The notes under the pieces were generated by a model that was not told where the DNA came from, did no database searches, and worked only from the letters and a program-made list of their open reading frames with translations. From Deltaproteobacteria bacterium (GTDB taxonomy: Bacteria > Lernaellota > Lernaellaia > JACKCT01), in the NCBI GenBank assembly GCA_027493875.1, contig JAOSJX010000005.1:62001-126000 (forward strand): a DNA stretch of 64,000 bases, written 5' to 3'. Below, piece after piece: positions 1 through 8,945 of the stretch. The position numbers and the translations under genes are program-made. Each line of letters opens with the position of its first letter. Within the stretch, counting starts at the first letter, position 1.

Positions 1-730
1 CGAGGGCCACGCGGAAACCGGTGCGGATTTCGTCGAACACGAGCACCGCCTCGTACCGGTCCGCCAGTTCGCGAACGCCTTTCAGATAACCCGGCGCGGG
101 CGCCTGGACTTTTTCCGCCAGCGGATGTCCGACGGGCGTGATCACAATGGCGGCGACGTTGCCTTGGTGCGTTTTGAGAAGCGCTTCGAGGGCGTCGAGG
201 TCGTTGTAAGGAAACTCGTGCGTGTCCTCGTAGAGTTTCTCGGGCAGGCCGCCGTGCACTTCCACGCACCAGTCGTGCCAGCCGTGATACCCGCAACGCA
301 GGATCTTCAGTTTGCCCGTAAACCCTCGCGCGACGCGGACCGCCGCGGTGGTGGCGTCGGAACCGGTTTTCACGATAACCGCCGTTTCGCACGATGGAAT
401 CAATTCGCGGAGTTTCTTGACGAGGGCGTTTTGCGTTTCGTGGACGAGGGAGAAGCAGAAACCCTTGTCGCGGATATGCGCGACGACCTTGTCGTCGATT
501 TCGCGTTCGCGGTGGCCGAGGATGATGGGGCCGTAGGAGCAGAGCATGTCGACGTAATCGTTGCCGTCCACGTCGGTCACGCGCCCGCCCTGCCCGCGCG
601 CGATAAAGACGGGGTATTCGCCGGGCACGAAATTGTACGGGCGCCGGATACCGAGCATGCCGCCGGGAATCAGCGTCTGGGCTTCCTTCCAGAGTTCCAT
701 CGACCGCGTGAGATTCAACGGGTGGGACAT
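1..730 (-). CDS. Class III PLP aminotransferase, partial (glutamate-1-semialdehyde aminomutase-like)
   Basis: Reading from ATG at 730 the protein begins MSHPLNLTRSMELWKEAQ and runs about 243 residues to the window edge without a stop. Visible class III features are the GGMLG/ARGQGGRVTDVDGN start region, the SDATTAAVRVARG cofactor-binding stretch, RCGYHGWHDW, and FDEIRTGFR with the aspartate that contacts the PLP pyridine nitrogen. The catalytic lysine, normally near residue 265, lies outside the window. A GGAGG ribosome site sits 6 bases before the ATG, and the gene starts 20 bases after kamE, so the two are probably co-transcribed. The family is known to transaminate or mutate amino groups at non-alpha positions. 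The pairing suggests an amine made by the aminomutase as substrate, but that is inference. Confidence 0.85.
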   Translation of the reverse strand, partial: MSHPLNLTRSMELWKEAQTLIPGGMLGIRRPYNFVPGEYPVFIARGQGGRVTDVDGNDYVDMLCSYGPIILGHREREIDDKVVAHIRDKGFCFSLVHETQNALVKKLRELIPSCETAVIVKTGSDATTAAVRVARGFTGKLKILRCGYHGWHDWCVEVHGGLPEKLYEDTHEFPYNDLDALEALLKTHQGNVAAIVITPVGHPLAEKVQAPAPGYLKGVRELADRYEAVLVFDEIRTGFRVAL

Positions 731-749
731 TATCGCCTCCAAATAATTT

Positions 750-1496
750 TCAGGCGCCCGCCGTTTTGAGCAGGCGCTGCACGACAAAGGACGCCACGTG
801 CTCCGCGTAGGTGCCGCGCCCGAAGCCGGCGTCGAAGCCGAGTTCGAGCGCGAGCATGTGATCGATGCGCGGGCCGCCGCAGACGAAAATCATTCGATCG
901 CGCACGCCCGACGCCTCCGCGAGCTCGATGAGCCGCGCGAGGTTCAAGCGATGCAAATCGTTGCCGGTGACGATCTGGCTGGCGAGAACGGCGTCGGCGC
1001 GGCGCGCGATCGCTTCGGTGAGCAGCGTTTCCGGCGGAACCTGGCTGCCGAAGTTGACGGCCTCGACCATGCGGTAACGCTCGAGGCCGAAGTGACCGTG
1101 ATAGCCCTTCATGTTCATGATCGCGTCGATGCCGACGGTGTGTGCGTCGTCGCCGATGCACGCGCCGACCATGACGAGGGGGCGGCCGAGGCGTTCCTCA
1201 ATCACGCGGTCGATCTCGTCGCGGTCCCACACCTCCATCTCGACTTTGGGAACGGCGAGAGATTCCACGTCGATTTCGACGTCCGTCTTGCCGTACACGA
1301 TGAAAAACGAGTAGCCGCCGAGGTCCGCCGAGTGCACGACGGACGGCTCCTTGAGGCCGAGACGCGAGGCGAACGCCGCCGCGGCCGGAGGCGCTTTTTC
1401 GTCGTGGGGAATGGGGAGCGTGAAGGACAACTGGACGGCGCCGTCGCCCGATTTGTCGCCGTAGGCGCGCACTTTTTTGAGATCGACCGGCGGCAT
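750..1496 (-). CDS. kamE: Lysine 5,6-aminomutase beta subunit (B12-binding)
   Basis: This is a 248-residue protein from ATG 1496, chosen because GGGAGGG lies about 6 bases upstream; an open frame continues further upstream but overlaps the divergent gene. Residues 1-80 match the KamE dimerisation domain (VDLKKVRAYGDKSGDGAVQL). Residues 110-245 are a B12-binding domain with the DxHxxG motif (DAHTVG, His119 as lower cobalt ligand) and Lys130 in MNMKG. The 11-residue spacing from His to Lys equals that of the known enzyme, where this lysine holds PLP. With KamD, not in the window, it moves the amino group of D-lysine or beta-lysine from C6 to C5 in lysine fermentation. The gene heads an operon with the class III aminotransferase. 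The frame is intact. Confidence 0.93.
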   Translation of the reverse strand: MPPVDLKKVRAYGDKSGDGAVQLSFTLPIPHDEKAPPAAAAFASRLGLKEPSVVHSADLGGYSFFIVYGKTDVEIDVESLAVPKVEMEVWDRDEIDRVIEERLGRPLVMVGACIGDDAHTVGIDAIMNMKGYHGHFGLERYRMVEAVNFGSQVPPETLLTEAIARRADAVLASQIVTGNDLHRLNLARLIELAEASGVRDRMIFVCGGPRIDHMLALELGFDAGFGRGTYAEHVASFVVQRLLKTAGA

Positions 1497-1635
1497 CGGC
1501 CCTCCCGCGCGGAGTGTACACGAATCGGCGGGCCCTCGCCACGGGCGATGGAGCTTTTTGCCCGGCCGGTAGTGACCTGAAGGGCCAAGCGGGCTAGCAT
1601 ACGGCTTCGGTCGACCGCCAGGGAGAAGATTCATT

Positions 1636-2924
1636 TTGGTTCGGCGCCAACGCTTTTTTGCGATCTTCGCCGCCGCCGTGATCGGCGCGTCGGCTTGTTC
1701 GCGTGAACTGCCGGCCCGCGCCACGCCTTCCCCGACGCCGACGCCCACCGAAGCCACGCCGGCGATGCCGCTTCCCGGCACCGTCACGAACGACCAGCCG
1801 CCGCAACCCGCGGAAACGCCGGCCAAGCCGGCCGAACCCGCGGCGTCTCCATTTTCCGTGATGGTGCGTAATTGCTATCTGGTCGATCCCGAGATCAATC
1901 CGGTGGGCGCGCCGGAGAGCCGCGAAAAAGGTATCCGCATGGTGCTGACCGGATCGATCCGCAACAGCAGCGACCGCATCATCTACCGCGCCGGCGCGTA
2001 TTCCAAACTCGTGGTGTACTTCGGCAAGAACGCGCGTTTTGAAAAACATTCGGGCGGCCTCGGCATCGTGCCGCCGATCACGTCGAGCAGCCCGTGGCGC
2101 CCGGGCGCGTGGCGCGATTTCAAGATCGTCGGCCGCGCGTTCGATCCGATCTACCGCGAGTTCGAGCCGCAGGCGCTGTCCGGCGTGCTGTCGCTGGAAG
2201 CGCGCGACCCGCTGGATTTCCGTTTCGCCGAGGAAATCGCGCGCATGAAACCGCGCTGGGACACGCTGTTCGGCGTCGTCGTGGATCAGACCGTCAGCCT
2301 GAAGGAGGACGTCACCCTTCGATACGGCCCGCACAACGCGAAATCCGATCTGAAAAGCGGCGACGAAGTGCGTCTTGTCGCGCAGCAGGGCGGCGGCTAT
2401 CTGGCGGAGCGCGAAAACCGGCTGCTGGGCTGGCTGCCGGCGGATGCGCTGGCGATCAAGAACTACGAGAACCTTTATCCAGACAACCCCGCGCGCACGT
2501 TCCCGATGGTGGCGACGGTCGAGGACCGCTTTGAGATCACGATCTCCGATTACCGCTACGAGCCGCACCCGGACAACCTGCCGGAAGCCGAAGGCGGCTA
2601 CATGGTTTTTCAGGTCAAGGTCAAAAGCCTCGCGGAGCGGCAGGCGCTGCCGTGCGTCCAAGCCATTTCTGGGTGGACCAGGGCAGCGGGCGGCTCGCGG
2701 AGGCGACGGACAAAGTGAAGGATATCGACGGCGCGCTGCCGCCGCAGACGACGCTCAAGCCCGGCGAGGACATCTCGGGTTGGATCTATGTGCCGCGCCA
2801 CGCGGACGGCTGGCCTTTCGCGCTCGTGCACCAATGGACGCCCTCCACCGATCCCGCGCACGTGTTGCTGTTGCCCGCCATCGGCCGCGAAGGCGCCAAG
2901 AAAACGCCGGGCAAAGCGGGATAA
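1636..2924 (+). CDS. Lipoprotein with SH3-like domain, frame broken once
   Basis: TTG start at 1636 follows GGGAGAAG at 1620-1627. Residues 1-21 form a lipoprotein signal ending GASAC, so Cys21 would be acylated. A Pro/Thr-rich linker to about residue 63 is followed by a beta-rich domain (MVRNCYLVDPEINPVG onward), an SH3-like stretch near residues 215-270 (LKEDVTLRYGPHNAKSD, ending LGWLPADALAIK), and a second beta-rich domain. The frame shifts near 2650 after ERQALP. The continuation VRPSHFWVDQGSGRLAEA runs to TAA 2922-2924, about 430 residues in total. The break looks like a one-base loss. It is probably an envelope protein reading a cell-wall or peptide ligand through the SH3 domain. No close family is recognised; it is divergent from kamE. 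Confidence 0.7.
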
Positions 2925-2926
2925 CT

Positions 2927-2961
2927 GGTTACAGGTCACAGGTTACAGGCTACAGGCTAGG
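2927..2961. repeat. Heptamer array, five units of the GGTTACA type
   Basis: Five consecutive 7-base units (GGTTACA, GGTCACA, GGTTACA, GGCTACA, GGCTAGG) begin two bases after the lipoprotein stop codon. It is one of eleven such arrays in the window and belongs to the CCTGTAA family seen again at 30485, 31954, 48435 and 58924. Confidence 0.85.
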
Positions 2962-3001
2962 CGCGAACTGCTAACGCCGGAACGCGTTTCATCCTGGGAA
3001 C

Positions 3002-3019
3002 GCCGAGCCCCAGCTCGGC
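3002..3019. terminator. GC-rich hairpin between lipoprotein and nuclease-like gene
   Basis: GCCGAGC (3002-3008), loop CCCA, GCTCGGC (3013-3019) form a perfect 7-bp stem. No T run follows, so a terminator role is only a possibility. Confidence 0.4.
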
Positions 3020-3083
3020 CCGTATTGAGGCTCGGTGACCATCGTTAGGGAATCGATAGACCATCAAATCCGCCGGAGTGGGG

Positions 3084-4049
3084 ATGACGCCGGATCAGGG
3101 TAAGGTTTACACGAAAGGCGCGTCGTATCGCGCGCGCGCCGAGGCGAGGCAGCGCGAGTACCGGGCAAACGTCGCGCGGGCTGGCTGGTCCGAGTGGGGC
3201 CACCTACTCGACGACGTTTCCGCCGACGCGGGCGCCAACTTCGTCGTCCCCGAGGCGCACCAGGCGGCGCGCGACCGTCACGCGCTGGGCAAAGGCGTAG
3301 CGGTTCGAACCTTCAACAACATGCTCTCCAGCCAGGCGATGTGTTTCAACGTGTTCGCTCCGCTGGCGGCGGATACGAATCTTGCGTCGCGCGTTCTCCG
3401 CGGTTTCGCCGCCGGTCTGGAGACCGTGGAGAAAATCCATTTCGAATACACTCCCGCGAAAGACCTGTTTCGCGACCAGAGCGGGCGCGGCGGCGTCGAT
3501 TGCGATCTGCTCATCGAGGGAACGTGGAAAGACGGCCGGCGCGCCGTCGTAACGATCGAAACGAAATTCGTTGAGCCCGAATTCAGCGTTTGTGGATTTA
3601 GGAAGTCGGGACGCACGAAGAATGTCTGCCGCGCCGATCTTGTGCTCGACGCGAATTCATCCAAGTGCTTATACGCGACAGAAAAAAAGTATGGATACTG
3701 GGAGCAGACGCATAAGCTCGGCCAACTCCGCGACGGCCTGCTTCCGGGGCCGTGCCCGTTCGGCAGCCCGCTGTGGCAGCTTTGGGTCAATCACACGCTG
3801 GCTTTCGCGGAAGCGTCGCGCCGCAGAGTGCCGCACGCGGCGTTCGGCGTGTGCGCGCCGGCGGGTAACGAGAAGCTTCTCAACGGCGGCCGCGTCCTCG
3901 ATCTTTTTCGCTCCAACCTCAAACATCCTTCGTCCTTCTTCTTCATTCCGTTGGACGATCTCATTGGCCGCATCCGCGAAACGTGCGGACACGATCACAA
4001 ATACCGGCCGTGGCGCGACGGACTCGCCGCGCGGTACGCCGCTATCTGA
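3084..4049 (+). CDS. PD-(D/E)XK nuclease-like protein, putative restriction endonuclease
   Basis: ATG 3084 gives 321 residues. A GTG at 3078 is in frame, but GGAGTGGGG directly ahead of the ATG favours 3084. The core reads VDCDLLIEG (Asp139/Asp141), then VVTIETKF with Glu159 and Lys161. This D...ExK arrangement on consecutive strands is typical of PD-(D/E)XK nucleases. The overall form resembles the PGN_0703-type family annotated as putative restriction endonuclease (family call from memory). No methyltransferase, specificity subunit or helicase is adjacent. The flanks are repeats and an IS element, which suits a horizontally acquired, solitary defence or decay-related gene. The frame is intact. 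Substrate and activity are unknown. Confidence 0.65.
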   Translation: MTPDQGKVYTKGASYRARAEARQREYRANVARAGWSEWGHLLDDVSADAGANFVVPEAHQAARDRHALGKGVAVRTFNNMLSSQAMCFNVFAPLAADTNLASRVLRGFAAGLETVEKIHFEYTPAKDLFRDQSGRGGVDCDLLIEGTWKDGRRAVVTIETKFVEPEFSVCGFRKSGRTKNVCRADLVLDANSSKCLYATEKKYGYWEQTHKLGQLRDGLLPGPCPFGSPLWQLWVNHTLAFAEASRRRVPHAAFGVCAPAGNEKLLNGGRVLDLFRSNLKHPSSFFFIPLDDLIGRIRETCGHDHKYRPWRDGLAARYAAI

Positions 4050-4090
4050 ACCGCTTCGCCGCGTTGCGGCTCCGGGCCGCGGCCTAAAAA

Positions 4091-4114
4091 AATCCCGCGC
4101 GTTCGCGCGGGATT
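4091..4114 (-). terminator. Terminator hairpin (AATCCCGCGCG stem)
   Basis: An 11-bp stem AATCCCGCGCG / CGCGCGGGATT with a TT loop. Read on the minus strand it is followed by seven T, giving a classic intrinsic terminator for the outer-membrane protein gene before the IS element inserted. Close copies occur at 5994 and 30445, each beside a heptamer array. Confidence 0.75.
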
Positions 4115-4122
4115 CGTTGTGC

Positions 4123-4150
4123 GTTGACTGTGGACTGTTGACTGTTGACC
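4123..4150. repeat. Heptamer array, four GTTGACT units
   Basis: Units GTTGACT, GTGGACT, GTTGACT, GTTGACC are exactly four times seven bases. The array sits between the hairpin at 4091 and the left end of the IS630 element. Confidence 0.85.
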
Positions 4151-4170
4151 TTCGACGGGCGGCGCGGGGC

Positions 4171-5159
4171 TAGAGCACTTCACGGTTGCATGTAGCCACA
4201 TGATTTGAACCACCCGAAAGCGTCGTCGGCGGTGACGGTGCGGAGAGCTTCGCCGATGGCGCGGAAAAGTGCGTCGAGGGTTCGGGCTTTGACCTTGCGG
4301 AGATATGCTTTGATCTTGGACCACATCTTCTCGATGGGATTGAGATCGGGACTGTACGGCGGCAGGTAACGCACCTGCGCTCCGACCGCCTCGATGAGGT
4401 GCGTCACCGCCGGGCTCTTGTGTGGCGCGAGGTTGTCCATCACCACCACGTCGCCCGCCCGCAGCCTCGGTGCCAGGACATGCTCGATGTACGTCTCGAA
4501 TGCGGCGCCGTCGGTGGCCCCGTCGATGACCCAATCGACCGTTTGTCCGTTGAACCACAGCGCCGAGATCATGGTGGTCGTGTTCCAATGCCCGTGCGGC
4601 GACGCATCCACCACGCGCCCTCCGTCGAAGGCGCGCCCGTAAAGCCGGGTCATGTTGGTCTTGGCGCCGCTCTCGTCCAGAAAAATCAGGTGCGACGAGT
4701 CGATCCCGTCCGTTTCTTGGCGCAAGCCTTCCGCCGGGCTTGGACGTCGGGACGGTCCTGCTCACGGGCGCGGAGTGACTTTTTTTTCGGCGGCAGCCCA
4801 AACGGCCCAGCGCCCGATGAACGGCCATGATGCTGCCGTGGCCGCCCGTGGCTGCCAGCAGTTCTTCGAGCGTGGCGTCCGGTTTTCGCAAACCGCCTTC
4901 TTCAAGGCTTCCAACCGCGGACCTTGATAAACAGCCTGCCGGCCGCCGCCATGCGGTTTCGGCGCGATCGACTCGCCCCGCCGCCGCCGGCCCAAGAGAT
5001 TTCTCACGAATCCGTAGCTGACACCGAACCGGGCTGCGATGTCCCGCTTCGTCACCCCGCCGCGTTCGTAAGCCGCCACCACCTTCTCGCGTAGGTCCAT
5101 CGAATAAGCGCTCATGTCTGACGTATCGGCATAGCCAACGCCAAACGTGAATTGCTCTA
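4171..5159 (-). mobile_element. IS630-family insertion sequence, about 985 bp, with TA flanks
   Basis: Imperfect terminal inverted repeats are visible: TAGAGCACTTCACGGTT at the left end and, on the opposite strand, TAGAGCAATTCACGTT at the right end. Both begin with TA, the usual IS630 target duplication. The only gene is a frame-broken transposase. The right end lies inside the reading frame of an outer-membrane beta-barrel gene, so the element truncates it. IS630 elements move by a DDE transposase and insert at TA. Confidence 0.85.
4180..5115 (-). CDS. IS630-family transposase, in three reading frames
   Basis: ATG 5115 begins [20 protein letters not shown], an IS630 helix-turn-helix ([20 protein letters not shown]). 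The sense path leaves this frame near 4890 at CGAAAAC (a -1 step into [18 protein letters not shown]). It changes again at an A8 run (4780-4787 on the plus strand reads T8) and once more near 4727, where a G seems missing (gct tg[g] cgc). The C-terminal frame carries the DDE core: [12 protein letters not shown] (first Asp), [11 protein letters not shown] (second Asp) and [16 protein letters not shown] (Glu). IS630 members can use programmed slippage, and the A8 run is a plausible site. The third break argues for decay or sequence error. It probably makes no full transposase as written. Confidence 0.8.
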
Positions 5160-5882
5160 ACGCCTCAACGGATAGACGAACCCCAGGGGACAGACCGACA
5201 TACGCCGCGTTGAGATCGGGCTCGTCGGGACGATCGTCCTCGAAATCACCGTGGTAGTCGGCTGTCTGCGACGCCACGAACGAGTACCCGCCAAAGAGAA
5301 TCAGTTCGAGATGCTCGAACCGAAAACGGAACCCGGCTTCCGGTCCCGCTGAAAACGCCCGTCCTTCGACCTGCCCGTTCATCGCGTTTTTCTTGTACGT
5401 CCCAGTGACGATACTTTGTTCGTAGGTGGCGAGACCGGCTCCCCCGCCGGCATAGGGAATAAACCAATCGGTGACGCGGTACCCGTAAGTAAGCATGATC
5501 GTTGCCCAGCCGACGGAAATCGTGGATTGCCGGTCCCCCCGTCGCGCCTCTCCATCATACCCGTTGCCGACGACATCAAGCGCCAGCCGATGATCGCTCT
5601 GGGCGAGCCACCATTCGAATCCGATCGCGAAACGCCCCCGAGCCGCTGGCCGTAGTTGTCGAGATCCGCCTCCTCCAATTGGTTGTCGAATTGTCCGATG
5701 TCCCAGAAAGGATAAGAGAACCCGAACTGGAAGGTGATGGCCTCGTCGCATTTTTTCGTCGTTTCGTCGTCGTCTTCGTCGTATTCGTCTTGCGCGAGGG
5801 CGGTTGCTCCCATGGCGAGGACCGCGACGACCGCCGCCAGGAGAACGAGGAACCGGTGATCATGCCGTTGCGCGGTGATCAT
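5160..5882 (-). pseudogene. Outer-membrane beta-barrel protein, 3' end replaced by IS630
   Basis: ATG 5882 follows a perfect AAGGAGG seven bases upstream. Residues 1-31 are a signal peptide (LVLLAAVVAVLAMGATALAQ), then an acidic start (DEYDEDDDETTKK) and alternating strands such as ITFQFGFSYPFWDIG. A frame break lies near 5637 at a C5 run. The continuation FAIGFEWWLAQSDHRLALD, WFIPYAGGGAGLATYE and FEHLELILFGGYSFVA is typical barrel sequence. At 5158-5159 the IS630 right end interrupts the frame after GVRLSVEAL, and the reading frame then runs into transposase sequence. The protein has therefore lost its terminal strand or strands and would gain an unrelated tail. The family is OmpW/opacity-like at best. 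Confidence 0.7.
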
Positions 5883-5958
5883 GATCGGCCTCCTTGGTTG
5901 TGCCGGGAGGCATTATAGAGCGGTTCGAGGCGGTGGAGGAGATTGAGGGTCGGTTAAA

Positions 5959-5982
5959 AGTTTACAGCTAACAGTTGACAGT
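5959..5982. repeat. Heptamer array, AGTTTAC / AGTTGAC units
   Basis: AGTTTAC, AGCTAAC, AGTTGAC and a partial AGT. It belongs to the same family as the array at 4123 and lies 12 bases from the hairpin at 5994. Confidence 0.75.
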
Positions 5983-5993
5983 ATGAATGATTA

Positions 5994-6017
5994 AATCCCG
6001 CGCGTCAGCGCGGGATT
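5994..6017. terminator. Terminator-like hairpin AATCCCGCGC
   Basis: A 10-bp stem AATCCCGCGC / GCGCGGGATT with loop GTCA, almost identical to the hairpin at 4091. It lies downstream of acnA and is bracketed by heptamer arrays on both sides. Confidence 0.65.
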
Positions 6018-6023
6018 CGATTC

Positions 6024-6051
6024 ACTGGCGACTGGCGACTGGCCACTGGCG
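6024..6051. repeat. Heptamer array, four ACTGGCG units
   Basis: ACTGGCG, ACTGGCG, ACTGGCC, ACTGGCG. This differs in sequence from the other arrays but keeps the 7-base period. It ends 15 bases from the acnA stop codon. Confidence 0.85.
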
Positions 6052-6066
6052 GCTATTGACGGCCTG

Positions 6067-8792
6067 TCAATTCCGCTCGCGTTTGATGAACTCGCGCAGG
6101 ACGAGGTTCAGGATGCCGCCGTGGCGGTAGTAGTCGATCTCCACGGTGGAATCGAGGCGGCAGCGCGCGGTGAAGCATTTCGTGCCGCCCTCGCCCGCCG
6201 CGTCCACGGTCACGTCCTGCCCGGGTTTCAGGCTGTCGTCCACGCGAATCGTGAACGTTTCTTTGCCCGTCAGTCCGAGGCTCTCCGCGCTTTCGCCGTC
6301 TTTGAATTGCAACGGGAGCACGCCCATGCCGATGAGGTTGCTTCGGTGGATCGTCTCAAAGGAGCGCGCGATAACGGCGCGCACGCCGAGCAGCGTCGTG
6401 CCCTTCGCGGCCCAGTCGCGCGACGATCCCATGCCGTAGTCGATGCCGCCGAGCACCACGGCGGGCACGCCCTCTTCCTTGTACTTGAGCGACGCTTCGT
6501 AGATCGACGTCACCTCGCCGGACGGGTAGTGCGTCGTCCAGTTGCCTTCCTTGCCCGGCGCAAGCTTGTTGCGGATGCGGATGTTGCCGAAGGTGCCGCG
6601 CGTCATGACGCGGTCGTTGCCCGCGCCGGCTGCCGAAGGAGTTGAACTGCGCGGGCGTCACGCCGTGTTCGATGAGATAACGGCCGGCGGGGCTGTCCGG
6701 CGGAATCGAACCGGCCGGGCTGATGTGGTCCGTCGTGACGCTGTCGCCCACGTACACGAGCACGCGCGCGTTTTCGATCGGGCGGATCGGCTCCGGCTCG
6801 CCGCTCATATCGACGAAGAACGGCGGCTCCTGAATGTACGTCGAGGTTTCCTTCCAGTCGTACACGGCGCCGCCGGAAACGGGAATCTCGTTCCACTCCT
6901 TGTTGCCCGTCTCGACGCCGCCGTATCGGCTGCGGTAGGTTTCCGGATCGTTCGCCGCCGCCAGATGCGAGGCGATCTCCTCGTCCGTCGGCCAAACGTC
7001 GCGCAGGTAAACGGGCGCGCCATCCGAACCGGTGCCGATGGGATCGTTCAGCAAATCGATATCGACCGTGCCCGCGAGACCGTAGGCGACAACGAGGATC
7101 GGCGACATGAGGTAATTGGCGCGCGTCAACGGATGCACGCGCCCTTCGAGAGTTGCGGTTGCCGGAAAGCACGGACGCGGCGACGAGTTTCCCGTCGTCG
7201 ATCGCCTTGGCGATGTGCTCCGGCAGCGGGCCGCTGTTGCCGATGCACGTGGTGCATCCGTAGCCGACCGTGTTGTAGCCGATTTTGTCGAGATACGGCG
7301 TGAGGCCGGAGCGGTCGAGGTAGTCGGTGACCACCGTCGATCCGGGCGCCAGCGACGTCTTCACGTGTTTCGGCACGGACAGGCCGCGCTCGCTCGCTTT
7401 TTTCGCAAGGACGCCGGCGCCGATCATCACCCAGGGGTTCGACGTGTTCGTGCAGCTCGTAATCGCGGAGATCACGACGTCGCCGTGACGCAGTTCGGCC
7501 GTGCCGTCGTTCGGAAAATGCACCGTCGCCTTCGCGTCCAATTTGTCGGCGGAAAGGCCGAAGCCGCGTTCCTCGACGGGTTTTTCGAGCATCGTTTTCC
7601 AATGCGGCTTCATCGCGTCGAGCGCGACGCGGTCCTGCGGGCGTTTCGGACCGGCAACGCTCGGGACGACCGTGGAAAGGTCAAGCTCGACGACGTCGGT
7701 GAAGACCGGATCGGGCGCGTTCGCGTCGCGCCACATTCCTTGCTCTTTCATGTAGCGCTCGACGAGATCGATCAAATCGTCCGGACGGCCCGTGTTGCGC
7801 AGGTAGCGCAGCGTCTGATCGTCCACCGGGAAGATGGCGCAGCGCGCGCCGTACTCGGGGCACATGTTGGAAATGGTCGCGCGGTCGGCGAGGGACATGC
7901 CGTCCAGGCCGTCGCCGAAGAACTCGACGAATTTTTCCGACCACGCCCTTCTTGCGCAGAAGCTCCGTGACGACGAGGACCAGATCCGTCGCCGTCGTGC
8001 CGACGGGAATCTTGCCCGTCAGGCGCACGCCGATGACCGGCGGCGGCAGCATGAAAAGGGCTGGCCGAGCATAACGGCTTCGGCCTCGATGCCGCCGACG
8101 CCCCAGCCGAGCACGCCCAGGCCGTTGACCATCGTCGTGTGCGAATCGGTGCCGACGAGCGAATCGGGAAACGCGAAAGTGCCGCCGTCTTCCTTTCGCG
8201 TCTGCACGACGCGAGCGAGGTACTCAAGATTCACCTGATGGCAGATGCCGTTGGCCGGCGGCACGACGCGGAAGTTCTCGAACGCGCGCTGCCCCCAACG
8301 CAGGAACTCGTAGCGCTCGCGGTTGCGGTCGAACTCGAACGTCGCGTTGCGCGCGAGGGCGTCGGCGGAGCCGAACACGTCCACCTGCACGCTGTGGTCG
8401 ATGACGAGATCGACGGGGAGGATCGGGTTGATGCGTTCGGGGTTGAAGCCGAAGCGGTGCATCGCGCTGCGCAGCGCGGCGAGATCCACGACGGCGGGCA
8501 CACCGGTGAAATCCTGCATCAACACGCGCGCCGGCATGTAGGGAACGGCTTCGCTGCCGGGGGCGGCGGGATCGTATTTCGCCGCGCGTTCCACGTCGTC
8601 CTTCGTGACGATTTTTCCGTCCTCGGAACGCAACACGGACTCGATCACGACGCGGATCGAAAAAGGAAGACGCGAGATCTTCGCGACGCCCGCTTCCTCA
8701 AGCGCGGGAAGACTGCGGTAGGCGACGGACCCGCCGGCGGTGTCGAGCGTGCGTTTTGTGTTGAACGAATCCAAGGAAGCGCGCATGGTCAT
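6067..8792 (-). CDS. acnA: Aconitate hydratase (AcnA type), four frame breaks
   Basis: It interconverts citrate and isocitrate in the TCA cycle using a [4Fe-4S] cluster. ATG 8792 follows AAAGGAGTT. The full span is about 908 codons, normal for AcnA. Cluster cysteines appear in SCTNTSNP (about residue 440) and [11 protein letters not shown] (about 510). Other signatures are [29 protein letters not shown] and [15 protein letters not shown] in the C-terminal swivel domain. Frame breaks lie at 8053-8056 (T4 where T5 is expected), 7934-7938 (an extra A), about 7152, and 6629-6631 (an extra G). Each restores a good AcnA sequence after a one-base correction, so the gene is probably functional and the reads were at fault. 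It is divergent from alaS across a 153-base gap. Confidence 0.95.
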
Positions 8793-8945
8793 CAGATCAA
8801 CTCCTTTTCATTTCCTTGTCTATGTCCGCCGGCGGCGGGGCCCTCTTTTTATGCGAGGTTGGCCCGCGGGGCAATGCTTGTCCTTACGCGGCTCTTAGCG
8901 TAAATCAGGGCCTTCGCGTTCGGTTGGTTTGGTAAGGAGCCGGTG

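Noticed and set aside
125-1580. Long open frames on the plus strand opposite the aminotransferase and kamE
   Set aside because: They are antisense shadows of GC-rich genes; their translations are Arg/Ala/His-rich and match no family, while the minus-strand products show clear motifs.
1497-1826. A 110-residue N-terminal extension of KamE
   Set aside because: It would overlap the divergent lipoprotein gene, has low-complexity composition, and a good ribosome site precedes the internal ATG at 1496.
3084-5159. A prophage or integrative element around the nuclease-like gene
   Set aside because: No integrase, attachment repeats, structural genes or tRNA target are present; only a single IS630 and short repeats.
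6067-8792. acnA as a true pseudogene
   Set aside because: All four breaks are one-base changes, three of them at short homopolymers; the protein is otherwise full length with all cluster cysteines, and essential genes nearby show the same kind of break.
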